The notes: generated by a model not told the origin, from the letters alone. A DNA stretch of 64,000 bases from Tetraselmis striata (GCA_006384855.1 VCJN01002678.1:28026-92025); one strand, 5' to 3'; shown: positions 38,366 to 49,800, numbered from the stretch's first letter. Numbers and translations are program-made.

Positions 38366-41300
38366 ATGAAGCTCATGGGTGTTCCTGTGCTCATTCACAC
38401 CTCGTTGCCGACATCGAGGACGAGACAGGGTGCAGAGAAATGTCGACAAAAATGTCAAAGACAAAAGACGCATGCTAAACTGCATGCCAAACTGACTATC
38501 ATGCAAAAGAGATCTCGAGTGCGCAGAATGCGTACCAAAAACAATAATCAAAAGAATGACACTGAAATTGACAAATATGCAAAACCAAATGCATGTCCAA
38601 CTGACTCTGTTGTGTTTGACCAAGCAGAATTCAAGAGACTGAATTATGCCTATGGTCCAGTCACTTTTGATGCCTGTGCCTCAGCATATGATGCTGTCTG
38701 TTCAGATTATTGCAGTGCTGAAAAACCATTTCTGCAACAAAATATCAAAGGTAAAACTGTGTTCATCAATCCAGTGTATGATGACACAGCCCTGCCTATC
38801 TTGCAGCATTTTGAGATGCAAAGACAAGAGTCACCTTTTGACACAAGAGGTATTATTGTTATGCCCAGATGGTCCTCACAATTAGGACAATCCTGGAAAC
38901 CACTGCTTTCAAAATATAAGAAAATTCATAGCTACCCGCCTGGAACATATCTGTTTCACACACCCAGTTCAGCGACTGATACTGAACCTATGGGACCCAC
39001 TGAGTGGTATGTTGATGTCTACCTGGCTGACTACACTGTTGAGGAACGTTCAGCCCAGGCAATTAATGACGTCGTTACCACTGAGGAACTCAAAACCATG
39101 CTGGCTGAACAGCAAGGTAAGGAATATAAACCAAAAGCCACAAAGTCCCACCAGTCACGTATGATGACAGAAAAATGTTTTGTTACCAGCAAGTCTGATC
39201 ATGACTTATTGCTATTACACCCAACATGTGCTGAATTTAATATAACACCTTCCGTACTGGTTGACAGCGGTGCTACTTTGAACTTTGCCAGCACCAAGTA
39301 TGTCAAAGAAAATAAAATACCAACTACACCACTTCAAAACAAAGTAAGAGTTATTCTTGCTGATGGTAGAATGGTTCTCGCCTCACAAAAAATCACCCTT
39401 GAATTAAATATCAACAATTACACAATACCCATTGACTTCACAGTCACACCGTTACAACATAATTTCAATCTGGTTTTAGGGATGCAATTCCTGAAACAAC
39501 ACAACCCACATGTTGATTGGGAATCTGGTCTGATGACATTTTCCACAGGACTAAAAGTCCAATGCCAAACAGAGCCCCGCCAGGCTAATGTCAGAATGGT
39601 TCATGCTAATGCCATGGCCAGAGAAATTGCCAAGCATGATCCTGACACAGTTTATTTCTGCGCCATTGTTAAACAATACAATGCCACCAAAGAGAGTGAT
39701 GAGCTCGATATTGATGATGAGATAAATACAATTGACACTGACCAGTCTGCAGCTTATACCGCTCAGATCAGAGACTTATTGCGAAAGCATAAACCAATAT
39801 GCTCTCCGCTTGACAACCTTCCACAATTACGCCCTGGTCTTGATCATGAGATCCCTCTTGTTCCTGATGCTCAAGTTCCTGCAGGAAAAATATACAGATT
39901 ATCACCTGCAGAATTAGAGGAACTAAGAACACAACTGAATTCTTTTCTTGAGAAACAGTTTATACAGGAGTCCTTCTCTCCATATGCAGCTCCTGTTCTC
40001 TTCGCCCGCAAGGCCAATGGCGGTCTGCGCATGTGCATTGACTACCGTCAATTGAATAAGTACACCAAAAAGGTCGAGTTCCCTGTTCCACCTGCTGATG
40101 CATTACTTGATATGCTATCTGGTGCTACTGTCTATTCAGCTCTTGATCTCGCCTTAGGTTATCACCAACTCCGGATTAATCCACCTGATGTTCCTAAGAC
40201 AGCGTTCCGAACTGTCTATGGCCAATTCGAGTGGCTAGTAATGCCATTTGGACTCACCAGTGCTCCCTCCTCTTTTCAACGCCTGATGACATCTATACTC
40301 CAGCCACACAAGCATACCTTTATACTTGTATACCTGGATGATGTCTTGATTTTTAGCAACTCGCTTGAGGAACATTTGCAACATTTGGACACAGCTCTTA
40401 CTATGCTCGAGTCTAATGACATTAGACTACGATTACAGAAATGCTGGTTTGCCAAGAATGAACTAGAATACCTTGGACATATGGTATCACACGCTGGCCT
40501 AAGACCCTCGCCTAATAAAATCAAGGCTGTTCAGGATTGGCCCAGGCCTAAGAACGTTCAGAATGTCCAACAATATCTTGGTTTCTGCAATTTTTACCGA
40601 CGCTATGTGCGCAATTATTCTGCTATTGCAGCACCGTTATATGCCCTCACAAGAAAGGATAAAATATTTGATTGGACAGTTGAATGCCAAGCTGCATTTG
40701 TAAAACTGAAGCAAGCCTTGTGCCAGTCCCCAGTGCTGGCAAGCCCTGTCACCGGCAAAGATGCTGAGTTTGTAGTGGCTACTGACGCCAGCAAATATGC
40801 CTTAGGTGCAGTTCTGCTCCAGGCTAATGCTGATGGCCACTTACACCCTTGCAGCTATTATGCAAAGACATTGCAGGCTGCACAAACAAATTATCCCACC
40901 TATGACCAAGAGCTCTTGGGTGTGGTATGTGCTCTGAAAGAATGGCGCTGCTACTTGGAAGGCAGTCGCCGTATTACAGTTATAACTGACCATGCCACAT
41001 TGAGGCATTTGCCTACACAGGAAGGACTAGGCAGACGCCATGCCCTATGGTTACATGAAATTTCACCATACATGGCAGTCAACCCACAGACTAATGAACC
41101 TGTGTTGCAGATATTATATCGCAAAGGCGCTGACAATGAGGCTGATGCTCTCTCTCGCCGCCCTGACTTGCATTATGCATTGACTGAATATGAAAACCAG
41201 CTGGTCGAAGCTGACCTTGAACAAATGCAGGACTATTTGTCAGCAATGTCCGCCTTGCAGATTGACAGCAAGCTAATAAACAAGATCAAAGCTGCCTACA

Positions 41301-42769
41301 TCACTGATGTTGCCTACAGTCATGGACGCACCCCCAACGGTGTGCGACAAGATGAGACTGATGGTCTCTACTACATGGCAGATAAGGTCTGTATACCCAA
41401 TGATTCTGAACTGAGAAAACTCATCATTGAGGAGTATCATGTTGGTAATGGACACCCCAACCATACCCGCACTCTTGCCAACATACTGCGTATGTTTTGG
41501 TGGCCACGCATGAATACCACAGTCAAGCATTACTGCAAACACTGTGATACTTGCGTTAGAATCAAAGCAGCTACCACCAAGCCTCATGGTTCTTTATTTC
41601 CCTTGCCAAAGGCAACCAAGCCTTGGGAGATAATCTCAATGGATTTTATAACCAACTTACCTGAGGTGGATGGCTATGATGCTATTGCTACGTTTGTTGA
41701 TACATTCACCAAACAGTCACATTTTGTGCCATGCAATATTAAGATTGATGCGACACAGCTGGCCAGATTATATTTGGACAATATTTACAGACACCATGGT
41801 CTCAGCAGATGTATCATCTCTGACAGAGATCCCAGGTTCACTTCAGTGTTCTGGAAATCATTGTTTACAGCTCTGCAAACTAAGCTAAATATTTCCAGCG
41901 CTTATCACCCGCAAACTGACGGTCAAACTGAACGCACCCACAGAACTATTGAGCAAATATTACGTGCGTTTGTTCACAAGCAACATGACTCTTGGTTAAG
42001 TCATTTGGCTCTTGCTGAATTTTCTTACAACAATTCAGTCCATTCAGCAACACATTATGCCCCTTTTGAGGCAATTTATGGCATGATGCCACTGACACCA
42101 CCTGATCTGATTGCTACTGCCAACCAAGATGCACGCAACACAGTTGCAAATATTCAAGATATTCACATGTTGATTACTGAGCAACTGAAGCTTGCTGATG
42201 AATATCAAAAGGTCTATGCCGACCGCAAAACCAGCCCTGTTGAGTTCGCAGAAGGAGACAAAGTCTGGCTCTCAACGGAGCACTTGCTCATACGCAACCA
42301 GCCGGCGCGCAAGTTCCGACAGCGCTACATCGGCCCCTACCCGGTCACAGCCAAGATCTCCAGCCAGGCGTATCGTCTGCGCCTGCCACCAACGTTCGAC
42401 TGCCACAATGTGTTTCACATCAGTCGACTGCGCCAGTGCGTCAACCCAGATGCACAGCCCGATACAATACCGTCCAGTGTGGAGCCCCCTGTCGACGAGT
42501 TCGTCGTTGAACGCGTGCTCGATTTCTCTATCGAGCGCCGCGAGGATCTGTACAAGCGAGGACTCTGCCTCGTCTTTCTGGTGCGTTGGCTGAACTACGA
42601 CTCAAGTCATGACAGCTGGGAACCATACAGCGCGCTGCGACGTGTCGAGGCGCTACACGATTTCGCGAGGACGAGCCGACATCTGCAAGACACGCTACGC
42701 TCAAAGGAATACGCCAACCTGCGAGCGCGCCACCCGTCGCGTTTTCCAGAGTCCATCCCGGAGCGTTGA
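38366..42769 (+). CDS. chromovirus Pol polyprotein
   Basis: 1467 codons without interruption. Domains in order: a Dam-methylase-like domain (~75-185; TFDACASAYDAVCSDY, VFINPVYDD, GIIVMPRWSSQ), aspartic protease (VDSGATLNF, ~298), reverse transcriptase (YRQLN, LDLALGYHQ, VYLDDVLIF at ~655), RNase H (VVATDASKYALG ~803; TDHATL), integrase with HHCC finger (~1015-1070; CKHCDTC) and catalytic D, D, E (SMDF ~1091, SDRDPR ~1152, GQTERTH ~1190), and a C-terminal chromodomain (VVERVLDF ... VRWLNYDSSHDSWEPY, ~1380-1430). All key catalytic residues expected for protease, RT and integrase are present. In the methylase-like domain the usual NPPY/F is NPVY. The true N-terminus is uncertain because Pol may be made by readthrough or frameshift from gag; 38366 is just the first ATG of the frame. 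Confidence 0.96.
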   Translation: MKLMGVPVLIHTSLPTSRTRQGAEKCRQKCQRQKTHAKLHAKLTIMQKRSRVRRMRTKNNNQKNDTEIDKYAKPNACPTDSVVFDQAEFKRLNYAYGPVTFDACASAYDAVCSDYCSAEKPFLQQNIKGKTVFINPVYDDTALPILQHFEMQRQESPFDTRGIIVMPRWSSQLGQSWKPLLSKYKKIHSYPPGTYLFHTPSSATDTEPMGPTEWYVDVYLADYTVEERSAQAINDVVTTEELKTMLAEQQGKEYKPKATKSHQSRMMTEKCFVTSKSDHDLLLLHPTCAEFNITPSVLVDSGATLNFASTKYVKENKIPTTPLQNKVRVILADGRMVLASQKITLELNINNYTIPIDFTVTPLQHNFNLVLGMQFLKQHNPHVDWESGLMTFSTGLKVQCQTEPRQANVRMVHANAMAREIAKHDPDTVYFCAIVKQYNATKESDELDIDDEINTIDTDQSAAYTAQIRDLLRKHKPICSPLDNLPQLRPGLDHEIPLVPDAQVPAGKIYRLSPAELEELRTQLNSFLEKQFIQESFSPYAAPVLFARKANGGLRMCIDYRQLNKYTKKVEFPVPPADALLDMLSGATVYSALDLALGYHQLRINPPDVPKTAFRTVYGQFEWLVMPFGLTSAPSSFQRLMTSILQPHKHTFILVYLDDVLIFSNSLEEHLQHLDTALTMLESNDIRLRLQKCWFAKNELEYLGHMVSHAGLRPSPNKIKAVQDWPRPKNVQNVQQYLGFCNFYRRYVRNYSAIAAPLYALTRKDKIFDWTVECQAAFVKLKQALCQSPVLASPVTGKDAEFVVATDASKYALGAVLLQANADGHLHPCSYYAKTLQAAQTNYPTYDQELLGVVCALKEWRCYLEGSRRITVITDHATLRHLPTQEGLGRRHALWLHEISPYMAVNPQTNEPVLQILYRKGADNEADALSRRPDLHYALTEYENQLVEADLEQMQDYLSAMSALQIDSKLINKIKAAYITDVAYSHGRTPNGVRQDETDGLYYMADKVCIPNDSELRKLIIEEYHVGNGHPNHTRTLANILRMFWWPRMNTTVKHYCKHCDTCVRIKAATTKPHGSLFPLPKATKPWEIISMDFITNLPEVDGYDAIATFVDTFTKQSHFVPCNIKIDATQLARLYLDNIYRHHGLSRCIISDRDPRFTSVFWKSLFTALQTKLNISSAYHPQTDGQTERTHRTIEQILRAFVHKQHDSWLSHLALAEFSYNNSVHSATHYAPFEAIYGMMPLTPPDLIATANQDARNTVANIQDIHMLITEQLKLADEYQKVYADRKTSPVEFAEGDKVWLSTEHLLIRNQPARKFRQRYIGPYPVTAKISSQAYRLRLPPTFDCHNVFHISRLRQCVNPDAQPDTIPSSVEPPVDEFVVERVLDFSIERREDLYKRGLCLVFLVRWLNYDSSHDSWEPYSALRRVEALHDFARTSRHLQDTLRSKEYANLRARHPSRFPESIPER

Positions 42770-42876
42770 CACCTACTGCTGCTGTTGCTGTTGCTATATC
42801 ACGCTTCCACCGCCAACCGACATCTGGGCCAGGCCTTCGGCGACGCGAAAAGACACTTTCCAGTTCGTCATTTATC

Positions 42877-42889
42877 AGAGGGGTGGGAA
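42877..42889 (+). other. polypurine tract
   Basis: AGAGGGGTGGGAA immediately before the 3' LTR, the expected primer site for plus-strand DNA synthesis. Confidence 0.85.
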
Positions 42890-43240
42890 TGTTAGGGTTG
42901 CGCCTAGCGACTACCCTAATACCACCTGCGACGTTTTATGGCCAAGTAATCTTACTGTTGTACTGCTGATATTTCAGCACGCGTATTATGTACTGGTACG
43001 GCCACAACCAGGCGCCAGTAATAAATATTCCTTGTAACATAAATACAGTACGCGCTACAACTCCTAATCATCAGGATAGCGCTACTAGCTGCCTGTCCGC
43101 GGTGCCCAGTTGGACCGCTATAGGATAAATATCCAATGCCACCAGCATGTTGTAAGAGATTACATTCAGCAACCAACTCAATTCGCCAAACGCTACGAGT
43201 AAGAGCCCTGTTTCACTAAGTACTGCCACGAGTACTTACA
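42890..43240 (+). repeat. 3' LTR
   Basis: Partner of 37111-37461, same length and ends. Directly preceded by the polypurine tract. Confidence 0.96.
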
Positions 43241-44345
43241 CCGACGATCCATCCCACTGGATCCCACTGGCGACTACCCTAATAACATGCCACCTATGAC
43301 CAAAGGGGAGGAGCCGAGATGACGAATTGTTGCATTGGAACTAATACTATGTGTTATATTTGCAACCAAAAATATATATGCTGTTCTGTATATTTTTCCG
43401 TGCAAGCTTCGTTGATCTTGGGACCTGTCAATTGACAGATGACCGGGTCGGCCCGCACTCCGAATTCCGGTCCAATTCCCGCACCCCGGTTGCCGTCGAT
43501 TTCTAACTACCGGCAAACAAGCGCTGCAGGCAGTTCTTTGTTATTCAGCGTTCTCTTTTGGGGTCACATGACCCCAGGATCATTAATATAATTACATGAG
43601 CTAGCAGCAGAAGGCGATATCGGAAATCACCAAAGAAAAGGGCAATCAGAAAGGTCCTCTACAGCGACTGCGGGGTGGATCATTAATAATATATTACAGT
43701 ATTGATGATGCTCGCGGTGGTCACCTCTCACTCTCTCAGTATGTCGATAATATTCGCTGCTAGCAGGTCGTGAATTAATTCCAGCTTACAGCGATTCCCC
43801 ACAGGTACCCGTACAGGTACCTGCCTGGTACCAGGAGTTGCTAATAAGCTGCAGTTAAATCTGAGTTAAATCTTATGTCTAATATATTTAGTACATACTG
43901 ATTTTAGCGCTTGATTTACAAGTCACACCAGTATGGTCGCTATGAGTTAGTAGGACGTTGCAGCGCGCGCGCGTAGCCACCATTAGCGACTAGTGCCTCG
44001 GGCAAATACCCTGTAGCAGCATATCGCGCCAGCATGTCTCGCATGCTGTGAACGTGTGATGCTGATCAGCTGCCCATACACAGGTACCGTACAGGGTAGC
44101 GACAAATAAACGACGGCAGGAGCAACCCGCGGAACGAAACGCAGAGCTACGCATCACAGCACGCACTCCCTCATAGTCTCGAAAGCAGAACAGGCTCGCA
44201 CGCCAGACCTGCGCAAAGCGACAGGACCCAGAGCACCCGAACTGTCGCCCTCGTCCGGTGCCTGCCTACCAACCGCCGCACGGCTGCTCCTCCCCTCCAG
44301 CCGCATCAACGCTCCCACTCCCGGCGGCGGTAGCCCCTCGTCACC
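43241..44345. other. intergenic region with repeat remnants
   Basis: Holds an LTR-start-like fragment (43265-43300) and an inverted dispersed repeat (43590-43676). The rest is AT-rich. The 3' part (44160-44345) is presumably promoter and 5' UTR of the thioredoxin-like gene. Apart from these, nothing was recognised. Confidence 0.6.
43590..43676 (-). repeat. dispersed repeat family, full-length copy D (inverted)
   Basis: Reverse complement of the 6493-6578 block over its whole length, from CATGAGCTAGCAGCAG to GCGACTGCGGGG, with a few substitutions. Confidence 0.85.
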
Positions 44346-45464
44346 ATGGTGGTGGGGACAAAGTGCCCGCAGATCACGGGGCTGGACATCCTCAAGGGCG
44401 GCCCCCTCCCGGCGGTGCCACCCACAGATGGCTCGCCCGCTGTTATCGAGCTGTGGGCCTCCTGGTGTGGCCCGTGCCGACAGGTGGGCCTGGTGTGCGA
44501 CGTGCCGACTTTCCCCATAACCCGCCGTCGACGCACATGTCTCCGCAGATTGTCCGGCAGGCAAGCAGGACTACGTATCCTGGTTTAGGAGACCCCCCCC
44601 CCCCGGCCCCCGCTTCCGCCCACATGGATTTGCCAGACTTTGCCTTCGCCCCCTGTGACAAGTGCATCTTCTGCCTTCGTTATATCGCAGGTGTTCCCGC
44701 ATCTGACCGACCTCGCGCGCAAGCACAGGGCGGCTGGTCTGGCGGTGGTGGGGATCACGGACGAGGCGCGCTCGGTGGGGGATTTCGTGTCGCAGATGGG
44801 CACAGGGATGGACTACGTGGTGGCTCGCGACGCGGCAGGCGACTGCGCGCGCAAGCTGAGGGGCCCCGCCGGCGTGCGCGGCATTCCGCACGCCTTTGTC
44901 GTCGGCGGGGACGGCACCATCACCTACAGCGGGCACCCGATGGACCCCAAGTTCGACGCCGCGGTGGAGGCGGCGGTGCGCGCGTCGCGCGTCGCGCTGC
45001 CGGCGGTGACGGCGACTCGCGAGGAGCTGCTCGGGCGCGGCGTGAAGGAGCTGAAGGCGATCCTCACCGACCGCGGCCTGTCGCTGGCGGGTCTGGCGGA
45101 GAAGGCGGACATCGTGGACCGCATCCTCGAGCGCTGCGCCGGTAACGTCACGTACTATGCGCAGCGGGGGGCGGTTAACACGGGCGCGGCAGCAGCCGCG
45201 CCCCCCCAGGCCGCGCCTGCGCCCTCGTCGGCCTCCAAGCCGCCCAACGTAGTGTGCGAGGACGGCGTGTGCCGAATCGTGCCGCCGGGCAGGGACAAGC
45301 CCTCAACGGCGGCGGCCGATCTCCACCCGGACGACGTCGCGGGGATGAAGATATCGGAGATCAAGGCCGCGTTGGCGTCGGCGGGCATCAGCACCACGGG
45401 TTTTGTCGAGCGCTCCGAGTTTGTGGAGGCGCTGCGGTCGTCACTGGTGAAGTCTTCGCTGTGA
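44346..45464 (+). CDS. thioredoxin-like protein with two C-terminal SAP-like motifs
   Basis: Two exons, 44346-44483 and 44691-45464, give 303 aa. The N-terminal two thirds is a TlpA/AhpC-type thioredoxin fold with redox motif WASWCGPCRQ (~39-46) ending exon 1, VVGITDE, and the conserved cis-Pro segment GIPHAFVVGGDG. The C-terminal part has two 30-residue helical motifs (KELKAILTDRGLSLAGLAEK and EIKAALASAGISTTGFVERS) that resemble the SAP-like C-terminal domain of MANF-type proteins. They are separated by an Ala/Pro linker and a CEDGVCRIV segment. A disulfide exchange or chaperone-like role is likely; the partner is unknown. No convincing signal peptide is present, so cytosolic or organellar location is open. 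The single intron contains sense poly-C (~44587-44600). The gene converges with HSP90C. Confidence 0.9.
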
Positions 45465-46807
45465 CCTCACCTCTCCCAGCGCGCCCCCCGTTCGGAAGAC
45501 TAAGCGGCGACCGGCACCACAGGGGAGCGAGCGAGCAGATGTGACAGGCGCCGTTTTTTATATCCACGTAGGGACCAGGGACGTGGAATTGGGGGCATGC
45601 AGCGCTGGTGACCGCCAGCTATGCCGCGTGCCTATGCCGCGTGAACTTGTTGGGTGGCTGGAAAAGGGGCCGCGCAACACTGGGGGGGGGCAGCAGCTAT
45701 AAATGAATCCTCCTTGAGGTTGAGGTCTCGATGTAATCAACCCGAGCGGGGGCCTCGCATGTGAACGCGCCAGGGATACGTACATTGGCTGTCTGGCTAC
45801 GACCTCAATGACATGGGTGAGGACGGCGACCAACCTTATGCCCGCCTGCGATTGCTGACATGCCTCTGGCACGGGAGGGTCCTCGGTAACCGGCCAACCA
45901 CTGCAGCCTCGCATGACTCCAGCCCATCCCTCTCTGACACCACTCACCACACCGTGCCACACACACCTGCCTGCCAACACATAATCACGTACCAAAGGAC
46001 TTTCATACATGATTTGATCAGGCGTAGCGTAATGACGATGGGAAAGTATGCAACACCGACTGACTGTACGTCATGCCCCTGCTGCATGTTTTCATTATGG
46101 GTGCGTCGCAAACGCCCTACGTAGGGGCAGCCACACCACCGCCCACTACTTCTATGGTAGGACTAGGAGGGGTGGGGGGCTGTCATGTTGAAAGGAGGAT
46201 GGCTTGGAAACGATCAGCCGGAAGCGTGGTGCAATTAGTGTTGCCAAAGGCAGCCCCGCAGAACTATTCGGCTTGGTTGAGAACAGCAAGGTAGCACAAG
46301 AAGCAGTTTAATTCAACAGGGGCAGCCCCAGCGCCACCACTGCCAGTTCTATTTAATCACAAGGGCCTCAAGATGACACCACGTGGCAGTCAATAGCGAC
46401 CGAGTGCGCGGCCGGGCGCATAATCGCAAGCTGGCACCAAGCGAATACCTAGAGGCAGGCGGCCATGTGCATGCGGCCTGTTTGGTAGAGGGAATGTTTC
46501 CTCCAAGAATGCGGCTTCCAAAGGAAGGGTCTGCATATACATGGACCGGGTGCTTTGCCTCCGCTGACCGTGCTACTGGCGGTGAGGTTTCTGCTGATGG
46601 TGCAAGCGGTCATCAGGAGGCACAACATCTCCGCAGCAGTTTGACACCTCAACCGCCTGTCGCACTGCCTTACAGCTAGCCTAGTGCCAGACACTCCCGT
46701 GGGGAAAAGACCTCACTGAGTCCGTCCTGGCACACCGCACGCTCACCTCTAGCTAACCACAGCGGCTGCTATTAGCACGCTGGGGGTTTCCGGGTCGCGA
46801 CGCGCTC
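45465..46807. other. intergenic region between convergent genes
   Basis: Sequence between the stop codons of the thioredoxin-like gene and HSP90C, so it holds both 3' UTRs. It has a G-run near 45680. No further exon, RNA gene or repeat was identified. Confidence 0.6.
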
Positions 46808-49800
46808 CTACTTCTTCCAGGGGTCGCCGCCGCTGCTTTCGCCCTCGACCACCTCGGGCGTGACCTCCTCGCGCTTCTCCTCCGCGCTGGGAGCGGGCTC
46901 CGTGGGCTGCGGCGCGGTCACGTTCTCCGAGGTCGCGCTCATGTTGGCCATCATCTCGTACACGCGACCGGCGTAGTCCTGTGGGAAAGGGGGCATGACG
47001 GCCTCAGAGAGCTGCCCAAGGTCACATGTGAGGAAAAAAATGAAATCGAATAAGCAGTCGAAATAAGTCAGTACACAGCAAGAAGAATGACTGAAACAGC
47101 CGCCCATATACGTTTTATCCATGACAAGCATACACAGGAACAAAGTGAATGGGGTTTTTTGTGACAAAGTGTAGAAGAAACATTTTGGAATTGTATGTAA
47201 ATTGGCAAAAGTTGTGAAGTACTTCACTTTCTTATGAGCCCGTGACCACAATTAACCAACACTGTAGGCAGTGGGCGAAGGGGTACCTTGGGCGACTCGA
47301 CCGCGAAGCCGGAGGTGATGAGCGCGGTCTCGTACATCAGCTTGACCATGTCGGTGGCCACCACGCTGCTGGGGTCTGCCGCGTGCCGCTCCTTGATTGA
47401 CTGGATGACGGGGCTCTCCGCGTTGACCTCCATGATCTTGCGCCCCTTCATGTACTCCATCGCGCGGTTGTCGCCCATGGCCTGCGTCTTCATGATGCGC
47501 TCCATGTTGGCGCTCCAGCCCATCTTGGAGGTCACCAGGATGCAGGGCGAGTCCCGCAGGCGCTTGGAGACCACCACCTTCTCCACCTTGTCGCCCAGAG
47601 TGTCTGTCGGGGTGAGCGGGCGGGCCAGGGTCAGTTGCAAAGGCATATATCCCCATTGACAGAATCAATTCTCACTGCGGGTGCTGACCCGATTATAAGA
47701 AACAGAAAATAGGAACGCGCTATGTCCTTATTGGTCCAATCTCAGATGAATACATCGCGTTCTTATCGTTCGCTAGCACACCGTTTTTGAGAGCAAAAAA
47801 ATGGGTTCTTATAGCAGGGTCGGCACTATGTAGTAACACAGCAACAGTAGCCGCGGCGGCAGCGGGTGGCGCGCACCCTTCATCCAGCCCAGCGTGCCCT
47901 CCAGCTCCTTGGCCGCCTTCTCCAGCGCCGCCTTCTCCTCCTCCGTCTCCTCCAGCGCCAGGTCCTCCTTGGACACGTCCAGCAGGTCCATGTCGTTGTA
48001 CTTGCCCAGGTTGGTCACGGCCACCTCGTCGATCGGCTCTGTCAGGAACAGCACCTGCCGCAGTCGCAAACACAGCAGAGCAGTCGGTTCCCGGATGCAG
48101 GCAGGTAATGGTAGTACGCGTCACTCCACCGCTGTCGCTTTTAGCGGGGCGGAGGGCAGCCAATGCGGGTGGCGCGGATCCTGACGCACCTCGTATCCGC
48201 GCTTGACGAGGTCCTCCACAAAGGGAGCCGCCTCCGCCTGCGCCTTGTTCTCGGCCGCCATGAAGTAGATTGCCTTCTGGTTCTCCTTCATGCCCTCCAC
48301 GTACCTACCGGCAGCAACCGGAGCTGTCATGTTAGAGCGCACCCGTTATAGAGTAAGGATGGGTGGGGTGCATCCGGAGTACTGTGCAAAGACAATACTC
48401 AGCGCTGGGTGAGCTTGCGGGACGGCTCACTTGGCGAGGCTGATCTTGTCATCGCCCGACTTGGAGGAGTGGAAGCGCACCAGGTCCGCCAGGACCTTGC
48501 TGTTGTCCTTGTCCTCGATGAGGCCCTGCGATGGCAGACAGCGCCGCGCTCAGCGCAGGGCATCAGAGGTGGGCACGAGTGGCGGAGAGCCGCCGAGATG
48601 CGGGCGCCAATGGGTGGGGGGGCCTACCAGCTTGAGGTTGCGGCCAAAGGCCTCGAAGAAGGTGTTGTACTTGCTCTGGTCCTCGGCGCTGGAGAGCTGC
48701 TTGAGCGTGTCGAGCGTGCGCTTGACGAGCTGCTTCTTGATGAGCCGCACCACGCGGTTCTCCTGCAGGATCTCGCGCGACACATTGAGCGGCAGGTCCG
48801 AGCTGTCGATGATGCCCTTCATGAAGCTGAGGTAGCGCGGCATCAGGTCCTCGTCAAACTGGTCGCTGATGAACACGCGGCGCACGTACAGCTTCATGTT
48901 GCGCGACTTGGTGTTCATCTGGTCCTGCTCAAAGGGCGCCATGCCAGGCACGAAGAGGATGCCGCTGAACTCGATGGTGCCCTCCACGTTGAAGTGGTTC
49001 CTGCGGGGCAACAGCGCAGCCGGCAAGGGGGATACGGTTGGCAATCAGGGCCTTGGCCAGTCAGGCAGATGGGTGAGACGTAAATGGACCCTGACTAACG
49101 ATCGAAGCGGGGGGGGGGGGGGGGGGGGGGGGGGGGTCGCACTTGGCGAGAGGGGGCATGAATTCCTTGAAGGTGGTCTTGAAGAACTCGTCGTACTCCT
49201 CGTCCTTGACATCCTTGGCGCTGCGCACCCACAGCGGCTTGTTGTCGTTCTGCACCATGAACTTCTTCTCGTCCTCGTACACCGTCTTCATGACCGGCTG
49301 CACCTCCGCCGCCTCCTCGCCCTTCTCCTCCGCCTCCTTCTTGGCCTTCTCGCGCGCCTCGGCCGTCGCCTCCTCGTCCACCACGTCCTTGCGCACGCTG
49401 TCCGTCTTAAACAGCTTGATGGGGAAGGAGATGAACTCCGAGTACGTCTTCAGCAGGCCCGCCAGCTTGTTCTCGTTCGCCAGCTCCTCCGAGTCCTCCT
49501 TCAGGTGCAGCGTAATGCGGGTGCCGCGCCCCAGCGGCTCGCCAGTGTCCGGCTTGATGGAGAAGTTGGTGCTGCCCACGGTGCTCTCCCACACCCACTG
49601 CGTGTCGTCGTCCACGCTCTTGGTCTGCACCGTCACCCGGTCCGCCACCAGGAAGGAACTGTAGAAGCCGACGCCAAACTGCGCACCGCCACACGGCATT
49701 CGTCCGCGTCAGCTCCCCCGCAGCTGGCCGGGCAGCCACATGACACCCCACCCCCCCCCCCCCCCCCCATCCCTCCACTTACAACGCTGCAGGTGTCACT

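Larger units (their letters stand above)
37111..43240 (+). mobile_element. Ty3/gypsy chromovirus, almost intact
   Basis: LTR retrotransposon of 6130 bp. LTRs are 351 bp each (37111-37461 and 42890-43240), start TGTTAGGG and end CTTACA. They differ at a single visible position (CCTGGCG versus CCTAGCG), indicating recent insertion. A putative primer-binding site starts TGGTTTCGGC one base after the 5' LTR, and a polypurine tract (AGAGGGGTGGGAA) abuts the 3' LTR. Pol is one uninterrupted frame; gag is short and shifted. No target-site duplication is visible: CACATG lies on the left and CCGACG on the right, so the insertion may have recombined. It sits 2 kb from the Crypton-like gene, making 31-43 kb a mobile-DNA block. 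Confidence 0.95.

Noticed and set aside
37835..38623. 262-codon minus-strand frame opposite gag and the start of pol
   Set aside because: Antisense to retroelement coding sequence, no domain, no splice signals.
44258..45145. Alternative 295-codon frame over the thioredoxin-like gene
   Set aside because: It is Gly/Arg-rich shadow sequence in another frame; the frame with WCGPCR and the SAP-like motifs is coding.
47787..48184. Long plus-strand open frames over HSP90C (47.8-50.0 kb)
   Set aside because: Shadow frames antisense to GC-rich HSP90C exons; the minus-strand frames hold the conserved motifs.
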